In this document: piece by piece, positions 1 to 5,066 of the stretch
Numbering within the stretch: position 1 is the first letter of the stretch
How the letters are laid out: each line of letters begins with the position of its first letter
Assembly: GCA_030635405.1 (NCBI GenBank)
Contig: DAOVZA010000196.1
Coordinates: forward strand, 1 to 5,066
Source of the DNA: Desulfocapsa sp.
GTDB lineage: Bacteria > Desulfobacterota > Desulfobulbia > Desulfobulbales > Desulfocapsaceae
Length of the DNA stretch: 5,066 nt
Direction of reading: 5' to 3'
The notes under the pieces: model-generated
What the model was told of the DNA's origin: nothing
Database searches by the model: none
What the model saw: only the letters and a program-made list of their open reading frames with translations
Made by a program: the position numbers and the translations under genes

Positions 1-726
1 AACCTGGGTATCAAACAGGTTATTAAGAGTAGTACCGAGCTGTCCAAGCTCGTCTTCCCGCTCCTGATGGATACGTGCACTTTCATCCCCTTTGCGTATC
101 TGCTCTGCCACCGAAACCAGATGTTGGACACCAAGGGTAATCCCTCTTGCCATCAGCCAGGCAAATATTGATCCCACAACAATTGCAAAAAAGGTATACC
201 AGATACCTTCCCGGATAATATCCTTCAAACCGGCGTTTATTTTTTCCTGAGAGCTACCCACTCTGGCCCAGCCAATGAGCTTCCCGTTGGCAAGAATAGG
301 ACTACTGATATCAACAAGAGAACTATTTGAGATCAGGTATTGTGGGACAGGTTCAGCATCGATAAGAGAGCAACTCGTTGCATCCTCAACATATAAACCG
401 ACCTTGGAATGATCACTGTGTCCCAGCACTCTACCACTTGGGGAAAGAATCATGACATAAACAAGATCGGGGAATTGTGTTTGAGAATCGACAAGCTCTT
501 CAAGCCCAATAACATCATTGGCAAGTACCCACGAAACTGAGTTACTTGCAAGGGTCTGAGAAAGACTCAGTATGTTATTATCGCTTTGTTCATGGAGAAA
601 AACTCTCTGTTTCGACACCAGATCAAACACAAAAATTGTCATAAGAACAGCGTGTACCAAAGCAATACCCAGCATTAACTGCCGCCTGATGGATCTGGTC
701 CAGATTCTTTTAATTTTACTGAACAT
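1..726 (-). CDS. Membrane sensor protein with periplasmic domain and HAMP domain, N-terminal part (probable sensor kinase)
   Basis: The minus-strand frame opens with ATG at 726 and runs without a stop to base 1, giving 242 residues; the C-terminal output domain is outside the window. Residues 1-14 are basic (KIKR, RSIRR). Residues about 15-37 form a first membrane helix, about 38-173 an extracytoplasmic sensory domain, and about 174-194 a second helix (GIWYTIFAIVVGSIFAW). Residues 195-242 read as a HAMP linker, ending in the typical EDELGQLGTTLNNLF pattern with its DE-LG core. The periplasmic part has PAS/Cache-like features (LVYVMILSPSGRVLGHSD; ISSPILANGKLIGWARVG). Such an architecture belongs to sensor histidine kinases, diguanylate cyclases or chemoreceptors; a (hybrid) histidine kinase is the commonest partner of a PhnD-like protein, but this is inference. 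The start lies 16 bases after the stop of the upstream binding-protein gene, with a GAGTGAG-like ribosome site, so the two are very likely co-transcribed. Confidence 0.85.
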   Translation of the reverse strand, partial: MFSKIKRIWTRSIRRQLMLGIALVHAVLMTIFVFDLVSKQRVFLHEQSDNNILSLSQTLASNSVSWVLANDVIGLEELVDSQTQFPDLVYVMILSPSGRVLGHSDHSKVGLYVEDATSCSLIDAEPVPQYLISNSSLVDISSPILANGKLIGWARVGSSQEKINAGLKDIIREGIWYTFFAIVVGSIFAWLMARGITLGVQHLVSVAEQIRKGDESARIHQEREDELGQLGTTLNNLFDTQV

Positions 727-742
727 CTTTTCTCACTCTGGT

Positions 743-1702
743 TTAGAAATCGATTGGACGTACTGTTTTGTTGAACGTATCAAGGAAATCAAGTACCGGA
801 TCATATGTTTCATTGGTGGCTTTTTCAAACCTGCTAAGTTCCATTCGAGCAAGCCATTTTTGTCCCTGTTTATGTGTGTGTAGCGAAATCAGTATTTCGG
901 ATACTCTTTGGATGATCTCTTCAGGGACATTATCTCGAGCAACCAAACCGTTGTTAGGCAAAAAATCCGTGGTCCATTTGATTTCCAGAGCTTCAGCAAG
1001 ATCCGGTCTTTCTTTTGAAAGAGCTCTCCAGGGAGGAGGCCAGGTCGAACCAGCTACTGTATTTCCAAGGAAAACATTCATGATAGATGATTCTTGAGAT
1101 CCAACGTATTGAATTTCAATATCATTCATGACATCAATACCATTGTTTTGCATATAGAATTGAGGCATCATTGTTGCGGCTAATGCGGTGGGTGCAGGAA
1201 AGCTGACAGCTTTACCGTTCAGATCTGAAACTTTTGAGATACCTGAGTCTTTTCGAACAAGAATAATACCTCGGAAATTCTCATCATCTGCCATTTTCCC
1301 AAAAACAGTATAGCCATGCTTAAGAGAATTAACGGTTTGATATGGATTGGGAAGAGCAAAATGAAAATGACCGGAATAAAGCTTTTCATCAAAGGCAGCA
1401 TAGTTACGGGAGGCCTCTATTTGAAAAACTGCTCCTGGGATTTGTTCAGTAAGATAATCAGTAATGGGACCAAATATTTCGTGTAACCGTTTGGGATTGT
1501 GGAGAGGATGTACACCAAGGATATATTCGACTACAACTCGTGGTGGATTCTCACTAAAACGTGGGGTATATGAGTCCTGGTCGCCATTATCACATCCGGC
1601 CATTAACAGAGAGATCAGGATCAGTAGCAGGAGAGAATAATTAAAGACAGAGAATCGAAAAGCGAGAGTCTGTAATGTAAAACAAGACAAATTGTAACGC
1701 AT
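743..1702 (-). CDS. PhnD-like periplasmic substrate-binding lipoprotein
   Basis: The product has 319 residues and resembles the phosphate/phosphite/phosphonate (PhnD-type, Phosphonate-bd) binding-protein family. A hydrophobic stretch (about 19-36) ends in a lipobox-like LMAGC with Cys37 as the probable lipidated residue, so the mature protein should be membrane-tethered in the periplasm. Family features include LGVHPLHNPKRL (62-73), FHFALPNPYQTV (113-124), a DLNGKAVSFPAPTALAATM stretch (160-178) typical of the second lobe, and GSTWPPPW (218-225). The ATG at 1702 is preceded by AGGGA at close spacing; the signal peptide is somewhat long, but no later in-frame Met precedes the lipobox. No permease or ATPase gene adjoins it. 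The next gene, 16 bases downstream, is a HAMP sensor, so I infer that it delivers a ligand to that sensor. The ligand is not predictable: family members bind phosphonates, phosphite and other small anions, and many are uncharacterised. Confidence 0.85.
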   Translation of the reverse strand: MRYNLSCFTLQTLAFRFSVFNYSLLLLILISLLMAGCDNGDQDSYTPRFSENPPRVVVEYILGVHPLHNPKRLHEIFGPITDYLTEQIPGAVFQIEASRNYAAFDEKLYSGHFHFALPNPYQTVNSLKHGYTVFGKMADDENFRGIILVRKDSGISKVSDLNGKAVSFPAPTALAATMMPQFYMQNNGIDVMNDIEIQYVGSQESSIMNVFLGNTVAGSTWPPPWRALSKERPDLAEALEIKWTTDFLPNNGLVARDNVPEEIIQRVSEILISLHTHKQGQKWLARMELSRFEKATNETYDPVLDFLDTFNKTVRPIDF

Positions 1703-1970
1703 AGCGTCCCTGGTTTTAAATTAAGTAGTATTAAAACTATGATCAGAGCCTGGTGTTTCCAAAGTCTTCAGTGTCCAGCATGTGGTGAAACTCATTTTAA
1801 CTTACTTATCCTTGGGTCTTCTTAACAATATCATACCATGAAAAAAAATGATAATTGGATTGATCCAGGTTTTATCCGAAGACTTTTTTTATCATCACTG
1901 AATAGTTACGAAGATAATTGCATATCCTCTCGTGGTTAAAAAATTGTAGAAACAGATGGCAGAAAAAAAC

Positions 1971-1999
1971 TGGTCGAATGGATGAATTAACGATATAAT
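1971..1999 (+). promoter_or_regulatory. Candidate sigma-70-type promoter for the STAS-family gene
   Basis: A perfect TATAAT -10 box lies at 1994-1999. A weak -35 (TGGTCG, 1971-1976, 3 of 6 matches) lies 17 bases upstream. Transcription would start near 2006, leaving a leader of roughly 115 bases before the ATG at 2123. A competing pair lies just downstream: TTTACG at 2002-2007 and TATTAT at 2024-2029, with a 16-base spacer. In such AT-rich DNA, -10-like hexamers arise by chance, so the call is tentative. Confidence 0.35.
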
Positions 2000-2065
2000 T
2001 TTTTACGAGTTACGGATTGTTTTTATTATGTAGTTAACACTGCATCTCATCATCAATGTTGTAAG

Positions 2066-2079
2066 TATCTGAACAGATA
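2066..2079. promoter_or_regulatory. Short palindrome, possible operator
   Basis: TATCTG-AA-CAGATA is a perfect inverted repeat with 6-base arms and a 2-base centre. It lies 43 bases before the STAS-gene ATG and downstream of both candidate promoters. The size and symmetry would suit a dimeric repressor site in the transcribed leader. The 2-base loop is too tight for a good RNA hairpin and no T-run follows, so it is not a terminator. No regulator gene is visible nearby. Confidence 0.25.
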
Positions 2080-2122
2080 TTACTCGTCCCCTAATAAGAT
2101 ATTGGATCATGGAGGTATTTAA

Positions 2123-2488
2123 ATGTTGAATGTGAAAATTGATAAAACAGAATGTGTTGCCTTACTGGAACCCAATGGAGCATTGTCTAAACAGGATTTT
2201 GAGTCAGCAGCTATGGTGGTCGATTCCTATCTTGAAACAGCAGAAAAACTCAGTGGGCTGGTTATCTACACAAAGGATTTTCCCGGATGGGACTCTTTTG
2301 CCGCTCTCTCTTCTCATCTTCGATTTGTAAAAGATCATCATAAAGTTATTGCCCGGGTGGCATTTGCCACAGATTCCGTTTTGGGAAGTTTTGCAGAGAA
2401 GGTGGCAAGTCACTTTGTAAATGCTGAGGTGAAAGTGTTTTCTTATCAGGAATTAGATCAGGCCAGAGCGTGGGCTTCCAAAGGATAA
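2123..2488 (+). CDS. SpoIIAA-like STAS/SEC14-type domain protein
   Basis: The product is a soluble protein of 121 residues with no signal peptide or membrane segment. Its full length matches the small SpoIIAA-like family (PF11964 type), with an alternating beta/alpha pattern. An N-terminal strand pair holds VALLEPNGALSKQDF. It is followed by the helix of residues 26-41, the strand LVIYTKDF (46-53), the family-typical GWDSFAALSSHLRFVKDHHK (55-74), the strand RVAFATD (78-84), the FAEKVASHF helix (90-98) and EVKVFSYQELDQARAWA at the end. Known members adopt a STAS/CRAL-TRIO-like fold, but their biochemical role is largely unknown; sigma-factor regulation as in Bacillus SpoIIAA should not be assumed. 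ATG at 2123 is supported by GGAGG at 2111-2115, 7 bases upstream. It appears monocistronic, with no partner kinase or phosphatase beside it. Confidence 0.85.
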   Translation: MLNVKIDKTECVALLEPNGALSKQDFESAAMVVDSYLETAEKLSGLVIYTKDFPGWDSFAALSSHLRFVKDHHKVIARVAFATDSVLGSFAEKVASHFVNAEVKVFSYQELDQARAWASKG

Positions 2489-2656
2489 TATAAAACATTT
2501 TTCTTTAGATTCTGAAACGATATCATTTTTTCCTTAAGTAGCCTTGTTTTTATTGGAAAATTTTAATAATATATGAGAATATGAAATATATCCTTGTTTT
2601 TCTTTCTGTTTTTAACAGCATATAAGTATGCAATAACGTATTTACGAAAGTATATT
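2489..2656. other. 168-base AT-rich spacer before the M15 peptidase gene
   Basis: The spacer is very AT-rich. No GC-rich hairpin followed by a T-run is visible after the STAS gene, so read-through into the peptidase gene is possible. The 10-base string CCTTGTTTTT occurs twice, at 2542-2551 and 2592-2601, exactly 50 bases apart. An in-frame TTG at 2594 could extend the next gene upstream but lacks a ribosome site and would displace its Tat signal from the N-terminus. Confidence 0.5.
2544..2572 (+). promoter_or_regulatory. Weak candidate promoter for the M15 peptidase gene
   Basis: TTGTTT (2544-2549) and TAATAT (2567-2572) are separated by 17 bases. They match the sigma-70 consensus at 3 of 6 and 4 of 6 positions. 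The predicted start near 2579 would give a leader of about 78 bases. The surroundings are so AT-rich that chance matches are expected. Confidence 0.22.
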
Positions 2657-3208
2657 ATGTCCTTGGAATTATCTGAAATACCAGTGAATCGCCGCCAGTT
2701 TTTGTCCATGGCTGCTGTAACTGTTGCAGCCCTGTCTTTGCCAACAATAAGTTTTGGTGCAAACAGTCCTCGCAGGCTCTCTTTTTATCATACCCATACC
2801 AGACAGACGTTGGATGTCTGTTATGGCAACTCAGACTGTTATGATCAAAATGCTTTGGGTAAAATAAATCATTTTCTAAGAGATTTCAGAACAGGCGAAG
2901 AACATTCAATTGACCCGAAGCTTCTTGACCTACTCAGTTCTATCAGAGAAGATTTTGGCGGCGAAGGTACTTTTGAAGTTATTTCAGGATTTCGTTCCTC
3001 AAAAACGAATCAGCAGCTTCGTGACAAGAGTACCAGTGTTGCCAAAAAGAGTCTGCACATGGTTGGTAAGGCAATAGATATACGAATGACTGGAGTACCT
3101 CTTCGTAAGGTTCAGGTATGTGCGCTCGATATGAAGTGTGGAGGAGTGGGGTTTTACAGTAAATCTGACTTTATTCATCTGGACACTGGTCGCGTCCGTT
3201 TCTGGTAA
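2657..3208 (+). CDS. mepK: MepK/YcbK-type murein endopeptidase (M15 family, DUF882), Tat-exported
   Basis: The product has 183 residues, nearly the same length as E. coli YcbK/MepK (182). The N-terminus carries a twin-arginine signal, NRRQFL (11-16), then a hydrophobic stretch (17-33) ending near SFGA (32-35), so a folded enzyme would be exported to the periplasm. The rest matches the family throughout: LSFYHTHT, KINHFLRDFRTGEEHSIDPKLL, VISGFRSSKTN (108-118), SLHMVGKAIDIRM and GGVGFYSKSDFIHLDTG. The expected zinc ligands are present as His134, Asp141 (H-x6-D) and His174. Known members cleave D-Ala-mDAP and mDAP-mDAP (3-3) cross-links of peptidoglycan. ATG 2657 is chosen because it puts the Tat motif at the N-terminus as in E. 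coli; a TTG at 2594 would add 21 residues before it. The ribosome site is weak (GAAAG at 2646-2650). Four cysteines form two C-x5-C pairs (55/61 and 155/161), which I do not recall in the E. coli protein. The gene runs convergently into the ldtD homologue with a 9-base gap. Confidence 0.9.
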   Translation: MSLELSEIPVNRRQFLSMAAVTVAALSLPTISFGANSPRRLSFYHTHTRQTLDVCYGNSDCYDQNALGKINHFLRDFRTGEEHSIDPKLLDLLSSIREDFGGEGTFEVISGFRSSKTNQQLRDKSTSVAKKSLHMVGKAIDIRMTGVPLRKVQVCALDMKCGGVGFYSKSDFIHLDTGRVRFW

Positions 3209-3217
3209 TATCTCTTT

Positions 3218-4894
3218 TTAGTATTCTTCTATTTCAAATAACGCTTCTGTTAATTTCTTATCACGTCCATAAATGTCTTTGCTGAAATGGAGCACTCCAT
3301 TTTTGTTTACCCAGGCTGTTTGGTAAACCAGATGCACAGGGATTGGTTCCTTCAGTTTAATAACCTTGCGTTTTTTATTCTCAATTACCCTTTGGATTGT
3401 TTCATCTGTCCATCCTGCATCGTTGAATCCAAGGAGAAACTGTGCAAGTTGCTGCGGTTTGTTGAGCCTGATGCAGCCATGACTAAAAGCACGATTGGCT
3501 TCTTCAAATAAGTTTTGCCCCGGGGTGTCATGTAAATAGACACTGTATTTATTCGGGAATACAAATTTAACAACACCAAGTGCGTTCCAGGGGCCAGGCT
3601 CCTGACGTAATTTAAAACGGCTTATCTGTTTTCGGCTGATTTCATTCCAGTTGATCGTTAATGGGTCAAGTTCCTCTCCATCAGACTTCCAGTTCGAAAA
3701 GAGCTTGATATGCTTACTGCTGAGATAGTTGTTATCCTTTCTCAAATCTGGCAGCATTTCATTACGGGCAATGCCCGGAGTGATATTCCAGAACGGGTTG
3801 AATTCAATATATTTGATAGTGTCACTGAAGATTGGCGTTTCGTGGTGAAGTGTTCCAACTATGACTCGCATTTCAATCTGTGAACTGTCATCGACCACAC
3901 CCTGAAGATTAAATCCTGCAATATCAACTAGAACATACTTTGATCCGAGATCATGTTTCATCCAGCGCCAGCGTTCCATATTTAAAATGATTTGCTGGAT
4001 ACGTTTTTCCACCGGAGTATTAAGTGATCTTCGTGTGTTGTTACCAATAATTCCATCTACTTTTAAATGATGTCTGCCTTGAAATTGTTTCACGGCCGCT
4101 ACGAGTTCATCATCATACAAGTTTGGGGTAATAGTTGTTGTTGTGAGATAATCACCCGTTTTGCTGAGCAGTTGGCGCAGGGTAGGGATAGCATTGTTTG
4201 TATCGCCTGACCGTAGTGTTACGGAGGAGGGAAAGACTGGCCATCCACCATTATCTGCTATGTTTCTATGGTGTTTGAGTTCTTTTTTTAGAGCACGGTA
4301 ATGCTGATGTGCCGGGGCAAGGCTTACAAGGTATTGGCCTATATCACTACTGGTACGAGCTTCAAATAAAGATTCAATCGGATTAAAGACAAGGTTTCCT
4401 GCCTGATCAAAAAGTTCAGGATTCTTGAACTTTGGTGCAAAGCGTCCTTCCTGCATGTCGTGAATGTAGCCGAGTAAGCCTGTGGTGATTGCGATGTCGA
4501 GTTTTGCCAGTTGTGCAACTGTTTTTGATTCCCAGAGCGCTGTAATCTTTGATACTCCGTAATCCTCTGGGGTCAGTCCGTCTGAGGTAACTTTCTCTAA
4601 GGTTGAATAAATACGCTTTCCCTGTTCAGTGGGGCCATTGGTGTTCACCCAGATGGGCTGCATTTCAAGATTGTGATAAACTGTGCATATCCACTGCTCC
4701 TGTCGGGTGACTTGCAGTTGGCACCACTCCAGGCCTAGTAGTTCTTCAGGATAATTGGTTATTTCTTTTAGTAGTTCAGTTTTGAATTGTGTGGTATTTG
4801 CAGAAAAAACAAAGGTTGGCAGCAAGGCTATTGTTGTGAGGATAAAGATATGAAGGTGCCATATTCTGTTCTGTTTTTTCATTACGATACTCAA
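3218..4894 (-). CDS. ldtD: LdtD/YcbB-type murein L,D-transpeptidase
   Basis: The product has 558 residues from the TTG at 4894 and is somewhat shorter than E. coli LdtD (about 615). An N-terminal Sec signal or anchor (hydrophobic about 14-31, ending FSA) is followed by the LdtD scaffold-type region (about 40-215, including GLTPEDYG and DMQEGRFAP). Next come a peptidoglycan-binding repeat (about 226-291, VKQFQGRHHLKVDGIIGNNT) and a YkuD catalytic domain (about 318-500). The active-site signature is complete: His455 (YLHDTP) and SHGCIRL (471-477) with nucleophile Cys474. The family joins mDAP to mDAP, making 3-3 cross-links in periplasmic murein, and the E. coli enzyme can replace beta-lactam-sensitive 4-3 cross-linking. 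The start could be TTG 4894, with AAGAAGGA 9 bases upstream, or ATG 4882 (MKKQNR...), which has only a poor ribosome site. The small upstream frame ends 5 bases before the TTG. The neighbouring mepK homologue encodes the opposing hydrolase. Confidence 0.92.
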   Translation of the reverse strand: MSIVMKKQNRIWHLHIFILTTIALLPTFVFSANTTQFKTELLKEITNYPEELLGLEWCQLQVTRQEQWICTVYHNLEMQPIWVNTNGPTEQGKRIYSTLEKVTSDGLTPEDYGVSKITALWESKTVAQLAKLDIAITTGLLGYIHDMQEGRFAPKFKNPELFDQAGNLVFNPIESLFEARTSSDIGQYLVSLAPAHQHYRALKKELKHHRNIADNGGWPVFPSSVTLRSGDTNNAIPTLRQLLSKTGDYLTTTTITPNLYDDELVAAVKQFQGRHHLKVDGIIGNNTRRSLNTPVEKRIQQIILNMERWRWMKHDLGSKYVLVDIAGFNLQGVVDDSSQIEMRVIVGTLHHETPIFSDTIKYIEFNPFWNITPGIARNEMLPDLRKDNNYLSSKHIKLFSNWKSDGEELDPLTINWNEISRKQISRFKLRQEPGPWNALGVVKFVFPNKYSVYLHDTPGQNLFEEANRAFSHGCIRLNKPQQLAQFLLGFNDAGWTDETIQRVIENKKRKVIKLKEPIPVHLVYQTAWVNKNGVLHFSKDIYGRDKKLTEALFEIEEY

Positions 4895-4899
4895 TTATA

Positions 4900-5066
4900 T
4901 CAGTCCTTCTTAAAAGTTCTGCATAATCTGGCAAATCCACCTGGAACGGTACCTGATGACCAGTACACTTTTCCCTGTTTGTAGTCTACAAACCAGTATC
5001 CCGTAGGTTTACGTTTTGTTGCAACAAAGATAAAGGGCTGTTCTTTGGAAAAACACATGTTCAGGT
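4900..5066 (-). CDS. Small unrecognised protein upstream of ldtD (partial or 52 residues)
   Basis: A minus-strand frame is open from the right edge to a TGA at 4902-4900. If it starts at the ATG at 5058 it encodes 52 residues; it may instead begin beyond the window. The protein is basic and rich in aromatic residues and glycine, with TGYWFVDYKQGKVYWSSGTVPGG in the middle (residues 19-41) and CRTFKKD at the end. It has no visible signal peptide or membrane segment. The pattern of short aromatic strands suggests a small beta-rich fold, but I do not recognise a family. It stops 5 bases before the TTG of the ldtD homologue and contains that gene's ribosome site, so it probably belongs to the same operon. 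No ribosome site can be checked for ATG 5058 because only 8 bases remain upstream. Its reality is inferred from its position and non-random composition. Confidence 0.5.
   Translation of the reverse strand, partial: LNMCFSKEQPFIFVATKRKPTGYWFVDYKQGKVYWSSGTVPGGFARLCRTFKKD
4904..4911 (-). promoter_or_regulatory. Shine-Dalgarno of the ldtD homologue, inside the preceding gene
   Basis: AAGAAGGA on the minus strand lies 9 bases before the TTG at 4894 but 21 bases before the ATG at 4882, so it favours the TTG as the start. It falls within the last codons (lysine-lysine-aspartate) of the small upstream reading frame. Ribosomes finishing that frame would uncover or reload at this site, the usual arrangement for translational coupling. 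Confidence 0.55.

Larger units (their letters stand above)
1703..2122. other. 420-base AT-rich intergenic region between divergent genes
   Basis: This stretch separates the minus-strand lipoprotein gene from the plus-strand STAS gene, so it must carry promoters for both directions. It is AT-rich and holds A/T homopolymer tracts at 1841-1848, 1884-1890, 1938-1943, 1963-1969 and 1999-2004. A plus-strand promoter candidate and a short palindrome are listed separately. On the minus strand only a weak pair is visible (TTGGAA at 1762-1757, 17 bases, TAGTTT at 1739-1734). A 33-codon reading frame at 1838-1939 lacks a ribosome site and is not called as a gene. I see no riboswitch, tRNA, repeat array or strong hairpin terminator. 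Confidence 0.7.

Noticed and set aside
572..1097. Plus-strand reading frames at 572-883 and 768-1097
   Set aside because: They lie antisense to the sensor and binding-protein genes, both of which have clear family features. They are shadows of those genes.
1726..1739. TAGT-ATTAAA-ACTA inverted repeat upstream of the lipoprotein gene
   Set aside because: The arms are only four bases in AT-rich sequence, too little to call an operator.
1838..1939. 33-codon plus-strand reading frame (MKKNDNWIDPGF...) in the intergenic region
   Set aside because: It has no Shine-Dalgarno sequence upstream, no recognisable motif, and a length expected by chance in AT-rich DNA. It spans two of the A/T tracts.
1955..1975. 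Possible sigma-54 promoter beginning TGGCAG
   Set aside because: The required GC element at -12 is missing at the correct distance.
2594..2656. Upstream TTG extension of the MepK homologue by 21 residues
   Set aside because: There is no ribosome site at the TTG, and the extension would push the twin-arginine motif to residue 32. The ATG at 2657 matches the length and layout of E. coli YcbK.
3200..3235. Bidirectional terminator between the convergent genes
   Set aside because: The 9-base gap and its flanks hold a T-run but no inverted repeat able to form a stable hairpin.
4787..4984. Plus-strand 65-codon reading frame across the ldtD start
   Set aside because: It is antisense to the ldtD signal peptide and to the small upstream frame, with no ribosome site or family resemblance.

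Overview
The window is an AT-rich stretch of a Gram-negative chromosome. Lipoprotein, Tat and Sec export signals and enzymes for meso-diaminopimelate murein point to an outer-membrane-bearing bacterium. The gene types (a PhnD-like lipoprotein in front of a HAMP sensor, a SpoIIAA-like STAS protein, LdtD and MepK relatives) would fit a Desulfobacterota/deltaproteobacterial or gammaproteobacterial genome. No rRNA or other phylogenetic marker is present, so the lineage is an inference.

Left part (1-1702, minus strand): a two-gene unit read right to left. First comes a lipid-anchored PhnD-family substrate-binding protein (743-1702). After a 16-base gap comes the N-terminal 242 residues of a two-helix membrane sensor with a periplasmic domain and a HAMP domain (1-726); its output domain lies beyond the left edge. 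No ABC permease or ATPase is visible, so the binding protein probably presents a ligand to the sensor rather than feeding a transporter.

Middle part (1703-2656): a 420-base AT-rich intergenic region with several A/T tracts, a candidate promoter with a perfect TATAAT, and a short palindrome. It precedes a 121-residue SpoIIAA-like STAS-family protein (2123-2488). A further 168 bases with a weak promoter candidate lead to the next gene.

Right part (2657-5066): two murein cross-link enzymes face each other, with stop codons 9 bases apart. The plus-strand gene is a Tat-exported MepK/YcbK-type M15 endopeptidase. The minus-strand gene is an LdtD/YcbB-type L,D-transpeptidase. In the characterised E. 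coli proteins, LdtD makes 3-3 (mDAP-mDAP) cross-links and MepK cuts them, so the pair looks like an opposing make/break module. Upstream of the transpeptidase, reaching the right edge, is a small unrecognised minus-strand reading frame. It ends 5 bases before the transpeptidase's probable TTG start and carries that gene's Shine-Dalgarno sequence inside its last codons, which suggests translational coupling.

No tRNA, rRNA, CRISPR array, insertion sequence or strong intrinsic terminator was seen. Nothing in the window amounts to a clearly new system. The least explained items are the small coupled gene at the right edge, the paired cysteines of the MepK homologue, and the leader of the STAS gene.
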